Below, piece after piece: positions 54,056 through 62,625 of a stretch of DNA of 63,261 nt. Source of the stretch: Thermomonospora echinospora (GTDB lineage: Bacteria; Actinomycetota; Actinomycetes; Streptosporangiales; Streptosporangiaceae). Each line of letters starts with the position of its first letter. The first letter of the stretch is position 1. The DNA lies in assembly GCF_900108175.1 (NCBI RefSeq), contig NZ_FNVO01000030.1:1-63261 (forward strand). Reading direction: 5' to 3'. The position numbers were made by a program, and so were the translations under genes. The notes under the pieces were generated by a model, which was not told the DNA's origin, did not search any database, and saw only the letters and a list, made by a program, of their open reading frames with translations.

Positions 54056-54982
54056 CTACTCCAAGACGATCATCGTTCGTTCGAGGTACTTGTCCAGATG
54101 ATGCGTCTTGTAGGGAAAGGCGTCCCACAACTGTTGGACGGTCTGGGTGTGAAGGTTGCCGAAAGGCACGATGCAGTCGGGCTCTTGCCACACGGGCGAG
54201 GCCACGGCCCGTCCATCGGGTTCGATCAAGATGGCGTGGCCGGCGCCGATACGCATCCAGTCGGCGATGGTGATCCGCGGCTTCCAGCCGTTGCGCTCGC
54301 GTTCGGCCTGCAAATGCTCATACAGGCGGTCGAGTTCCTCACCAGTAGTGAAGTCTTCAAACAGGTTCTTGCTGAGCCCCTTGGGGATGGTGGTGAGGAT
54401 CTTGACTTTCTTGGCACCGAAGATGTCGCCGGTCTGCGCAATGTAGTTGATCACATGCTTGTTGCGGCCCATGTACACGCAGATGACCGACAGGGGGATC
54501 TCCTCCTCGGCCAAGCGCCGCAGGCCACGGATGACCTTGTCATACTGGCCGCGGATGGCGTTGTGCTGGCGACGAGGCCCGTCCACGGTGACGTCGACGT
54601 AGTGGACCAGGTCGCGCAGACGGGCTGCGGCGTCGCGGGTGATGAGGCTGGCGTTGGTGGACAGCACGATGCGCTCGAACTTGCCCTGGGCGTGTTCCAG
54701 GACGCGCCAAAAGTGCTTGTAGGCCATGGGCTCACCGCCAGAGAAGATGATGCGCCGCATCCCTGCCAGCTTGTCGATCATAGCGAGGACTTCGTCGGGG
54801 GCGCGGGTGCGGATGCCGGGCGGCTCAGAGCAGTACACACAGCGGAAGTTGCAGTTGCGGGTGAGCTGGAACGTCAGGCTCAGCGGCCGGTCCATGGCCG
54901 CGACCAGTTGTTCGGTCTTGACGTTGTCAGTGCTGGTGAAGCACTGGGCCTCGTCGTCGAACTGGACGGTCGGCAGCAACAT
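54056..54982 (-). CDS. Radical SAM protein
   Basis: 308 residues from ATG 54982, with AAGGAGG upstream. The cluster motif CNFRCVYC (about residues 44-51) binds the 4Fe-4S/SAM centre; FSGGEP and the beta-strand motif VLSTNASLI follow. VDVTVDGPRRQHNAIRGQYD is typical of MoaA/PqqE-type enzymes. The C-terminal GHAILIEPDGRAVASP and FGNLHTQTVQQLWD resemble the region where SPASM proteins carry extra clusters, but the needed Cys pattern is mostly absent. Last gene of a minus-strand cassette with HhH-GPD, kinase and MazG genes; its substrate may be a nucleotide or a peptide. It is not a clear viperin. Confidence 0.88.
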   Translation of the reverse strand: MLLPTVQFDDEAQCFTSTDNVKTEQLVAAMDRPLSLTFQLTRNCNFRCVYCSEPPGIRTRAPDEVLAMIDKLAGMRRIIFSGGEPMAYKHFWRVLEHAQGKFERIVLSTNASLITRDAAARLRDLVHYVDVTVDGPRRQHNAIRGQYDKVIRGLRRLAEEEIPLSVICVYMGRNKHVINYIAQTGDIFGAKKVKILTTIPKGLSKNLFEDFTTGEELDRLYEHLQAERERNGWKPRITIADWMRIGAGHAILIEPDGRAVASPVWQEPDCIVPFGNLHTQTVQQLWDAFPYKTHHLDKYLERTMIVLE

Positions 54983-55481
54983 CGGTGCCTCCTTGAGGGT
55001 GCAAGAGGACTTCTTCGAGCCGGGGACAGCGCGCCAAGGCTTGGCCAACGAGGCCGTCGCCGCCACAGATGGCAATGCCGTACTCGCCGGCCAGCAGCGC
55101 GATGGCCACACTCGCCTTGTGGTGACCGATGCCACGCAGCGCCGTCAACCGTCGCAGCAGTACAGGAGCCGACGGCTCATCGCTCCACAGGCGGCGAGGC
55201 TGGCCGCCGTAGTCGCGCACCAGCACCTGGCAGGTGCCGATGACGTTACGGGCCATGGTGGTGGCGAACGGGTGCACGGCGGGTTTGCGGCGTAGCACGT
55301 CAGCCAGATCCCCGGCGTCCAAGACGGCCAGGTCTGCGGCGTCCAGGCCGCCGAGCCGGTCGCCGAGCCGGGCCGGGGCACACCAGGCCGTCTCCGCGCG
55401 GATCCGCTGGTTGAAGATCACACCAAGCAGGAATTCGAGGTCACCGCCGGGAGCGTCCAAGTCGGGCAACCGCAGGGTCAT
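54927..55481 (-). CDS. HhH-GPD-type base-excision protein
   Basis: 184 residues. LEFLLGVIFNQRIRAETAWC and KPAVHPFATTMARNVIGTCQ match a small actinobacterial HhH-GPD group, and LTALRGIGHHKASVAIALLA is the helix-hairpin-helix with its conserved Lys. No iron-sulfur Cys set, unlike endonuclease III. Such proteins remove or process damaged or modified bases. ATG 55481 overlaps the kinase stop (ATGA), with GGAGG just inside the kinase end; its own 3' end overlaps the radical SAM gene by 56 bases, so translation is coupled. Confidence 0.85.
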   Translation of the reverse strand: MTLRLPDLDAPGGDLEFLLGVIFNQRIRAETAWCAPARLGDRLGGLDAADLAVLDAGDLADVLRRKPAVHPFATTMARNVIGTCQVLVRDYGGQPRRLWSDEPSAPVLLRRLTALRGIGHHKASVAIALLAGEYGIAICGGDGLVGQALARCPRLEEVLLHPQGGTDVAADRPVRRRGPVLHQH

Positions 55482-56071
55482 GGGAGTCCTCCTGTGCAGC
55501 AGTTCACCAGCCAGCCGGTGAGCGCTTCTTGATCGCCGATGTCGGCATTATTGGCGATCTTGTAGGGGACGTCCAGCCTCCGCATCCGTTCCGCATACCG
55601 GATGTACAGGGAGAACTCGTTCGTAGACCCTTTTTGCAGCCGGGTCGCCGAAGAACGTGCGTTCAAGCGTTCACGAAGCGCATCGGCAGGAACGTACAGC
55701 ACTACGTTGAGCGTCGGTAGCGGAAAGGATTCATTCAGCCGGTCGATGACGTCTTCTGCGACACCGTCACCAGTATGGAAGATGTAGCTGGACAGGATGT
55801 AACGGTCGCAGATGACCGTGCGCCCGGCAGCCAGAGCCGGTTCGAGTTCGGCGTCCACGTGCCAGCGCCGGTCAGCAGCGATGGCTTTGGCCAAGGCCAG
55901 ACCGGTCAACCGCTGCTCATTGCCGAGGTCGAATCGCGGTGTGGGCTCCTTGGTGATCAGCACCTTGGAGGCCCCCGGCGTACCGGTGATCCGTTCGGCC
56001 AGCGCGGCGCACAAGGTCGTCTTCCCGACGCCCTTCGGACCCTCAAGCGCGATGAACCGACCTCGCACCAT
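55478..56071 (-). CDS. Thymidylate-kinase-like nucleotide kinase
   Basis: 197 residues. P-loop GPKGVGKTT at about residues 11-19 and CDRYILSSYIFH, the DRY motif of dTMP kinases, are clear; TKEPTPRFD replaces the usual TREPGG. The lid region is short. It should phosphorylate a (deoxy)nucleoside monophosphate. The DRY and lid differences suggest a paralogue with altered substrate rather than the housekeeping Tmk. Coupled to the HhH-GPD gene by ATGA. Confidence 0.88.
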   Translation of the reverse strand: MVRGRFIALEGPKGVGKTTLCAALAERITGTPGASKVLITKEPTPRFDLGNEQRLTGLALAKAIAADRRWHVDAELEPALAAGRTVICDRYILSSYIFHTGDGVAEDVIDRLNESFPLPTLNVVLYVPADALRERLNARSSATRLQKGSTNEFSLYIRYAERMRRLDVPYKIANNADIGDQEALTGWLVNCCTGGLP

Positions 56072-56274
56072 GGCGGCCTACCGCAGTGCAAGATTGCAGG
56101 GATGACACCAGCAAACGGCCAGCCGCAATGCAAGGAGCACATGCACCCGAAATCACCCCTGTGTCCGTTATCGGCCAGGATCTATCGACCGATTCACCCC
56201 GGACAGTAACAGAGGCAGCAATTCTTCTAAAGAAAGAAAACTGATGCCATCCGGACAGGGGCGGATGCGCCTCT

Positions 56275-56298
56275 TTGTGTCCAATGCCCTGGACACAA
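56275..56298 (-). terminator. Hairpin after the MazG-like gene
   Basis: TTGTGTCCA pairs with TGGACACAA across a six-base loop, 14 bases beyond the MazG-like stop. It may terminate transcription or attenuate readthrough into the kinase gene. Confidence 0.5.
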
Positions 56299-56311
56299 CA
56301 CTGCGGCTGCG

Positions 56312-56710
56312 TTAACGCCGGGCGTTGAGCTGCGCGATCTTTCCCGTCACAGCCGCGTTGAGATCGGTACCGGTCAACGCCGCCAGCAGCGCAACGCACA
56401 CGATCACGTCAGCCATCTCAGCACCAAGGGAGTCCTGGCTGTACTGGCCAGCCTTGTCCCGCCGGTGGATTCCGGCATGCCCGAGAACCTCCGCATGAAG
56501 TTCACCGGCCTCCTCACCGAACTTGGCCGCCTGCGCCAGCAAGAACACCCGTGGATCCTCGTGGTCCAGGTCGAGATAGGAAGCCAGCCAGCGAGCCTGG
56601 CCTTCGGCCCACTTGGCCACCTGCCGCAGCGTGAGCCCCTGTAGGTCTGTGGAATCTGGCCGCGGCCGCGGACCGGGAAGGTGCTGCTCGTGCGGTGCTA
56701 GCCTCATCAT
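56312..56710 (-). CDS. MazG-like nucleotide pyrophosphohydrolase
   Basis: About 132 residues from ATG 56710, with GGAGG five bases upstream. The all-alpha NTP-PPase signature is visible: KFGEEAGELHAEVLGHAGIH (EExxE) and LGAEMADVIVCVALLAALTG (ExxD), which bind Mg and NTP. Such enzymes remove abnormal or excess dNTPs. It is the first gene before a 240-base gap and the kinase/HhH-GPD/radical SAM genes, on the same strand. Confidence 0.88.
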   Translation of the reverse strand: MMRLAPHEQHLPGPRPRPDSTDLQGLTLRQVAKWAEGQARWLASYLDLDHEDPRVFLLAQAAKFGEEAGELHAEVLGHAGIHRRDKAGQYSQDSLGAEMADVIVCVALLAALTGTDLNAAVTGKIAQLNARR

Positions 56711-57333
56711 GCCTCCGCATCCAAGTGATGAACCGCCCAGTTCGGGCATGACGTTAAGCCCTACCCCGCGCGGTCCCATTCAGGGGGTCACGCTAGCGGC
56801 CTGCCCGTGCTGGCATGGCCTGTCCGCGCGGAAATCTTCCAATCAACGCCGCGCCCGCTCTAGGCCAACGGTCACCGGTCGCAGCAGGGGCCACGTAGCA
56901 GACCTCACCAGGCCGCCATGGGCCCGTCGACGGACGGCGGCCCTCACCCAACTGGGCTTCCCCTCTCAAGAGCCGGTCTGGCGTGCGTGCAGCCGCAGGT
57001 GGCTTTGCGATGCGACCAGTGCTGTGGGGCAGCAGCGCAGTTTGCACAAGATGGTCCGAGTCTTCAGCCGGGTGATGGTGAGCTCGCCATAGCCACGGAG
57101 GCGGGTGGGGGCGTGGTTCGGATCTTTCTGTGGCTCGTGCTTGTCGCGACCGCAGTAGTGTCTGCGACACAGGTCAAGCCGTGCGGGGATGCGCTGTGAA
57201 GCAAACCGTTCCCGTACCGCCGCCTGAGCGACACCAAAAAAATATACAATGTAAAGGTAGCGGATTGAAGCCATACCAGAGGCCGCCATGCTGCAGCTGA
57301 ACCTGTATCTGGCCAGCGGCCTGGGCACGCACC
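56711..57333. other. Intergenic region without a convincing gene
   Basis: About 620 bases of decayed-looking sequence. It should contain the MazG promoter. An A/T patch, AAAAAATATACAATGTAAAG near 57237, stands out against the G/C background and could be a promoter or a junction scar. Confidence 0.35.
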
Positions 57334-57540
57334 GTGCTGGGCCTCTGGGTGCACATTGTCGGCACACCCCCACACCGGCGCGGATTCCAGGTCCACCCCA
57401 AGCGGTGGGTGGCCGAACGGCCCCTGGCCTGGCCGACCGCCCACTGTAGGTCGGCCCGCGACTATGAACGCCACACGCAGACTGGGACACTCCAGCATCA
57501 CCACGATGGAAAAGTACCTGCCCATACTTCTCGGGAGGAC
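57334..57540 (+). pseudogene. IS5 transposase and tyrosine-recombinase remnants
   Basis: GFQVHPKRWVAERPLAWPTA then HCRSARDYERH is the C-terminal end of an IS5-type transposase (compare RWVAERTLGWL at 37 kb). In another frame TRRLGHSSITTMEKYLP resembles the C-terminal Tyr motif of phage-type integrases. Both are short relics. Confidence 0.55.
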
Positions 57541-57769
57541 GATGCAGCCCTCAGCTGCGGAACCGCGCCTACGCAGCAGATCAAGTTCGGTGAACCGGCC
57601 CGTGGGCCTGACCAGGAGGCCTCACTACCGTTCGCATCCAACAGGATCGGGTCGGAGGGATGCTGTAAGTACAGCCGAGAGCAGTCTGTGAGCCCACCGA
57701 CGCTTGGCCGGAACCTCTCGTCACACTGAGCCGTCAAAGCCCGACAGGGGAGGGGAAGGGCGGTGAGAC

Positions 57770-58546
57770 ATGGCTGAGAACACCGAGGTGCTATCGGTAT
57801 ACGTGGCTTGTCTACGGCAGATCTGGGCCAGGCACGGGGCACCGGGTGCGGAGGAGATCGCCAGCCGAACCCAGGGGCAGATCTTTCCCATGTCAGCGCC
57901 TCAGGTCGAGGCGTACCTGCAGGGTGAGGCGATCCCCGAGAGCTCGATGGAGCTCCACGTCCTGCTGTACGGGATCACGGATGGTTACGGGCGAGCGTGG
58001 TCCAAGGGACCCGAGGAGCCCGAATCCGAAGTCATGACAGCGTTGCGGCTATGGCGCGAGGTCACGGACACGCCCAAGGGGCCTGACACTACCCCGCTGC
58101 CCGTTGTGCCCGACCGCATCGACCCCTCGCCCCCTGATATCGCTCCCTTGCCCCCTGATTTTGCGGCGTCGCCGCAAGACATCATGGAGGTGGCCATCGA
58201 AGTTGCCACCTACTTGGGGGCTGCCGGCATCGGCGGGATCATCGGCAACCGAACCGACTCCGTCGTGGTACGGGCCGCCTCAAGGCTGTTCCAGTCCGTA
58301 CGGGACCGCTGGCAGAGCCGAGGAGCGGACACTGATGGACCTCTCAGCGAGGAAGAAGCCGTTGACGCCGCCATCGCCGCCGCGCTTGCGCACGACTACC
58401 GCCTGGAGTCCCTCCGGGTGGCCAGTACCGAACAGCGGTCTGATGGTTCCTGGCGCGTGTCTTTGACCGCACCACACCTCACGCTGCGAGTTCTAGTACC
58501 GGCAGGCGACCCTGCCGACGCCACCATCCTGATCATCCCGGAATGA
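57770..58546 (+). CDS. Hypothetical protein with N-terminal HTH-like part and linker
   Basis: 258 residues; GAGGGGAAGGGCGG precedes ATG 57770. Residues 1-95 (LRQIWARHGAPGAEEIASRT, FPMSAPQVEAYLQGEAIPES) resemble the XRE-like N terminus of actinobacterial regulators. A Pro-rich linker (DPSPPDIAPLPPDF) follows, then a hydrophobic helix AIEVATYLGAAGIGGIIGN and a C-terminal alpha/beta part with WRVSLTAPHLTLRVLVPA. This layout resembles small adaptor components of actinobacterial effector systems, but I cannot assign a family. Confidence 0.65.
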   Translation: MAENTEVLSVYVACLRQIWARHGAPGAEEIASRTQGQIFPMSAPQVEAYLQGEAIPESSMELHVLLYGITDGYGRAWSKGPEEPESEVMTALRLWREVTDTPKGPDTTPLPVVPDRIDPSPPDIAPLPPDFAASPQDIMEVAIEVATYLGAAGIGGIIGNRTDSVVVRAASRLFQSVRDRWQSRGADTDGPLSEEEAVDAAIAAALAHDYRLESLRVASTEQRSDGSWRVSLTAPHLTLRVLVPAGDPADATILIIPE

Positions 58547-59042
58547 GTGCCCTCTCCAAAAGCCACAGGGGCCGTCCCTGCCTTTGAACCCCTGTACGAC
58601 GATCTTGATTTATGAAGAGACTCCGGCACGCGGGTGCCGCTCCGAACAGCTCCGAAGGTCGGCGAGCCGCACGAACACCCGGGATTTCCGCCCACCCTGC
58701 ACACCTCGACGACGCCCCGTCGCCAAAGCCCTTTCCTACCGATCAAAGGTGCTCACAGGGCCATGTAAGCACCCGCCCCCGAATACGACACGGTCGAATA
58801 CGGCAGGACACCAGTCCCGCCCTCCCGCTGCTCGCTCTCTCCCGTCACTCCCGCCGCTCGTGCCCGTTCTCGGTGCCGCCCGGCCGCGCTGACCACGCCC
58901 GGTCAGCAGCCGCCGGGGGATTTCCGGCTCCTCTGGAGACACCCACGCGCGCACGCAAAGGACGGCCGCGTGGTGCGTGGTGCCGGGTCCGGCCCGCAGA
59001 GGCCGCACGCCCGGTTGATGCGGTGATCCCAGGGAAGCTATT
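58547..59042. other. Intergenic region with one copy of a repeated 22-mer
   Basis: No convincing gene. At 58781-58802 it contains GAATACGACACGGTCGAA and four more bases, found again with one change at 60703-60724 beyond the WD40 gene. Arg/Pro-rich frames here are shadows. Confidence 0.4.
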
Positions 59043-60540
59043 TCACCGCCGTCGCCACCAGCGCCACAGCTTGCCCACCCGCTGTTCTTCGTCTCGTCGG
59101 CGCAGGACTTGCCGGTTGGAGTACAGGGACAACCCGTCGGCAGTCCGCCACACGCGGTACGGGCCGAACCCGCCGCTATGCATCGTGTTCACCTGGGTGC
59201 ATTGGTTGTACTCCATGAAGTCGATCACAAAGTACGTACCGCTGAGTCGTCTGGCGTCGATCTCCAGATTCACGCGCAGGATCTCGGTGATCTCCTCGAA
59301 CGAACCGTTGACCAGCCCCTTTACCCCCCAGGCCTTGCGGAGGCTGTCGTACTCGGCCTGCAGCCGGTCCTGGTCGATGACCGGAGTCGCCTCGATCGCG
59401 TCGGTGAAAGCCTCGATCGCCGCAGATACGGTGGCCGCCCTCACCTCGGTGTCCTTGGTGACCCGGGTCTTCGCTCCGGTTCCCTGCGGGCTGTCCTGCG
59501 TGCCCTCGGTTGCGTTCTCAGCCCCGGGAAGCACACCGAGGTCGAGCGGCGCCGACACGCGGACGAAGCTGTCAAGGTGGGTCCCGCTGGCGACGCGAAC
59601 GCTTCGATCCTGGCCGGGAATGCCGACTATGGCGCGCACGCTGTTACCGCCCAGGTCGTCGGGCCCGCGTCCGACCAGGTGGAACACCTCGCCGACCAGT
59701 CGCTGCGTATGCGGGTCCCAGAGTTGTACGCCCGCGTTCTGCCGTTTGGTGAAGCCGAGGGCCAGAAGGGTCCGGTCACCCAGGGGAACAGGAGTCAGTG
59801 CGTCGACGCTGACATCGAAGTTGGCCTGTATCACCCGTTTTTCGGTGCGCAGATTCCACACGGCGACCTTGTGCTTTGTCGCAATGGCGACGAGGGAATC
59901 GCCGTCGGCGCCGGTGAGGAAGACCATGTCATCCGGCCTGTCGGAGCTGTCCAACCTGAGGTCGCGCCGCCGCCACTCCCCGGCGCCGGCGGACCCGTCC
60001 GGGGCCCAGAGTTCCATGCGGCCGTCGTAGCCTACGACGGCGAATCCGGCCTTCTCATCCCCGAACCGCCCGCCTGCCAAACGGAGGAGTAGGGGATCGC
60101 CGACGGCGGCCCGGAAGACGGTACGACCGCTTTCGGGATCAATGACACGCACCCCCTCCTGCTCCGAGGTGACGATCAGCCCGGGTGCGGCGGCGGTCGC
60201 GGGTACAACGGCCATGGCCCAGGCAGCGCTCACGTCGACCTGCAACAAGGGCGATCCGGCGTCGCTCAAGTCCAGCGGATCCCACAGCGTGAGCTGCTCG
60301 CTCCCCCAGCTCACCAAAGCCCACGCCCCGGACCCAAGCCGCACGGCACCGAGCCCCACCACATCGACCTCGTCGACGTTCACGGGCCCGCCGACAAGAT
60401 GCCCTGACTGCGGATCCCACAGCCGCACGGACCCGCCCGCGTCCCCGCTTGCCAATAGGCACCCGGCCGTCAGCCGCTGGGACGGCCGCCAGAGACCGGA
60501 CTGGCCGCTCGTGACCGCGCAACTCGTGTGATCCGCCCAT
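59043..60540 (-). pseudogene. WD40 beta-propeller protein, frameshifted near its start
   Basis: From ATG 60540 the frame reads GGSHELRGHERPVRSLAAVP, half of a WD repeat, then loses frame near 60455. The other frame continues LASGDAGGSVRLWDPQSGHL and further WD-like blades (QLTLWDPLDLSDAG; AVWNLRTEKRVIQANFDV; VQLWDPHTQRLVGEVFHL) to about residue 330. The C-terminal part (AIEAFTDAIEATPVIDQDRL) is helical, then SGTYFVIDFMEYNQCTQVN. It ends in WRWWRRR. TTG at 60455 could also serve as a start, giving a slightly shorter intact protein. Confidence 0.7.
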
Positions 60541-60838
60541 ACCCGCTAACCCTAAGCACCCGCCATGGGACCGGTCCCGCCTTCGGCTGATCTCAGCAGC
60601 GCGGGGGCCACTCCTCTCTCCTCAGGTGGAGTGCCCTTCCCGCTGGGGTGCGGCCGTCCCGGCGGTGCTCTCGCCGGAGCAGAGCGGCGCTACAGCCTGA
60701 CGGAATACGACACCGTCGAATACGACATGGCACCGGTCAAGGTCTGTCGCCACGTGCCGGGGGCATGTGCCCTGTGTCCAGTCCGCGCGAACGCTTCAGG
60801 TTCCGAACTAACTCTTCAGGGAAGCTGCGGGTCCGGGC

Positions 60839-61279
60839 ATGATCAGCGCCATGGAGGTCCTCACGCTGCAGCGCCGGTTCCGTCCCTGGCGCTATGGAGT
60901 CAGCCACTCAGAGCTGCTGATGCATGGCCATGCCGACGCGAACGGTGACGAGCACATCAACGTCCTGTTCGAAGACGTCCGTGCCGTCAAGCTCCGCACG
61001 TTCTACGACCCGCTGGTCCTCCAGCCGGCAGACGAGCAGACACGCCTCAGCATCCTGGACTTCGCCCAAGTGCCCGCCCGGTTCCACGCCCGGTTCCTGT
61101 GCCTGACCTTGCCTACGCCGGACGCCGAGCCGGGCTTCATCGCCTGTGCTCGCGCCACCGTCTTGTCCACCTCCACCGACCGCGCCGGCATCTACGACTG
61201 GACCGACCGTTCGCGCGTGCTTCACGACCTGCGTCCGATCGAGCCGAGGGACCCTCATTCCACTGAAGGCGCAAGGTAA
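60839..61279 (+). CDS. Hypothetical protein
   Basis: 146 residues from ATG 60839 (ATG 60851, MEVLTLQRRFRPWRYGVSHS, is as likely). The sequence SELLMHGHADANGDEHINVL, FEDVRAVKLRTFYDPLVLQP and FLCLTLPTPDAEPGFIACAR suggests a small alpha/beta or beta-rich soluble domain. No signal peptide and no recognised family. It stands alone before an IS3 element. Confidence 0.65.
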   Translation: MISAMEVLTLQRRFRPWRYGVSHSELLMHGHADANGDEHINVLFEDVRAVKLRTFYDPLVLQPADEQTRLSILDFAQVPARFHARFLCLTLPTPDAEPGFIACARATVLSTSTDRAGIYDWTDRSRVLHDLRPIEPRDPHSTEGAR

Positions 61280-61610
61280 GTCCGAACGAGATCAGCAGCG
61301 GTTGTTCGGACTTACCCTCCAACCCGCAGGTCATCGCCTCAGGCCCTGCAGAGTCAGCCCGGACGAAACCCCCGTGAGGCCGGGTACGCCTCGCCGCGCG
61401 CTGCTCAGCCCGAGCATCTGCAGGAAGAATGACCGCCGCCCCGTTGCCGGGTGCCTTACCTGTCCACGCGGCGGCCGCGCTGCCCGCACCGTCACGGCCG
61501 AGGGACCGCGCGCCCGGCGCGAGGGGGTGTGGGGGTCGGCGCGACCCCCACAAAGAAGCCACGCCCGAAGGGTGTGACCGCTAGAGAGGTTGGGCCCTCC
61601 CCCTGGAGTG
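61280..61610. other. Intergenic region without a recognised gene
   Basis: About 330 bases. No natural-looking frame on either strand; the right edge is the start of the IS3 element (GTGTGGACACCTTGAGTGCC near 61608). Confidence 0.3.
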
Positions 61611-61661
61611 TGGACACCTTGAGTGCCGGATCATGGAGATCTGGAGATCAAGGAGTCCTTT

Positions 61662-62015
61662 GTGGGCATGAAGGTGTACCCGCCTGAGTTCAAAGCGGAC
61701 GCCGTCGCGTTGTATCTGTCGGACCCGACGCGCACGTACGCGTCGGTGGCCAGGGACCTGGGCATCAACCGCGAGACGCTGCGGTTGTGGGTCCGCAACG
61801 CCCGGACCGGGCAGGCCGGGCAGGAGACCGTCACGCCCGCCGCGACCCGGCGGCCGCGGCAGGCCGCTACCGCCTCGGCCGCCGGGCCGGCCCCTTCGGA
61901 GGCGGTGCTGGAGGAGGAGAACCGGCAGTTGCGGGCCCGGGTCCGCGAGTTGGAGGCCGAACGCGACATCCTGTGCCGGGCGGCCAAGTATTTCGCCGGG
62001 GAGACCAGCTGGTGA
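61662..62015 (+). CDS. IS3-family OrfA
   Basis: About 117 residues from GTG 61662, which has AAGGAG seven bases upstream. YPPEFKADAVALYLSDPTRT and GINRETLRLWVRNART form the helix-turn-helix; ENRQLRARVRELEAERDILC is the leucine zipper. The stop overlaps the orfB GTG (GTGA), the frameshift site for OrfAB. Confidence 0.9.
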   Translation: MGMKVYPPEFKADAVALYLSDPTRTYASVARDLGINRETLRLWVRNARTGQAGQETVTPAATRRPRQAATASAAGPAPSEAVLEEENRQLRARVRELEAERDILCRAAKYFAGETSW

Positions 62016-62623
62016 GCCGCTTGCGGTTCGTCGCCGACCACCGTGCGCTGTTCGGCGTCAAGCGGCTGTGCCGGGTGCTGGGAGTCTCCCGCTCCGGGCT
62101 CTACCGGTGGCAGGCCACCGCCGACGCGCGGGCCGAGCGGGTGCGCGCTGACACCGAACTGGCCGCACAGATCACTGAGGTTCATGCCGCCTTCGACGGC
62201 ACCTACGGCAGCCCGCGCGTCACCGCCGAACTACGCGGCCAGGGCTTGCGCATCAACCACAAGCGGGTGGAGCGCGTCATGCGCTGCTTCGGCATCGTTG
62301 GGGTGCACCTGCGCCGCAAGGTCCGCACCACGGTGCCCGAGCCGGATGCGGCACCGGTGCCGGACCTGCTCAGGCGTGAGTTCACCGCCCCGGCCCCCAA
62401 CCGCAAGTACGTCGGGGACATCACCTACCTGCCCATCGCGGGCGGTGAGTTCCTCTACCTGGCCACCGTCCTGGACCTGGGCTCGCGCCGCCTTGCGGGC
62501 TGGTCGATCGCCGACCACATGCGCACCGAGCTGGTCATCGACGCACTGCAGGCCGCTGCCGCCACCCGCGGCGGGAACCTGGACGGGGTGAGCTTCCCCC
62601 CGTTGCACGGACACCAACGGTGA
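62012..62623 (+). pseudogene. IS3-family OrfB, 3'-truncated
   Basis: Reads SRLRFVADHRALFGVKRLCR, TYGSPRVTAELRGQGLRINH and KYVGDITYLPIAGGEFLYLA (first catalytic Asp). After AAAATRGGNLDGVSFPP the expected second Asp motif is altered, and the frame stops at 62623. Lacks the catalytic Glu, so inactive. Confidence 0.85.
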
Positions 62624-62625
62624 GG

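Larger units (their letters stand above)
61608..62623 (+). mobile_element. IS3-family element, truncated by a second IS3 element
   Basis: It starts near GTGTGGACACCTTGAGTGCC, carries orfA and most of orfB, and is cut at about 62623 where a differently oriented IS3 element begins. Confidence 0.75.

Noticed and set aside
54056-54982. Radical SAM protein as a prokaryotic viperin
   Set aside because: The kinase neighbour is suggestive, but the cluster region (LTRNCNFRCVYC) and the VDVTVDGPRRQHNAIRG block follow MoaA/PqqE-type enzymes rather than viperins; kept only as an analogy.
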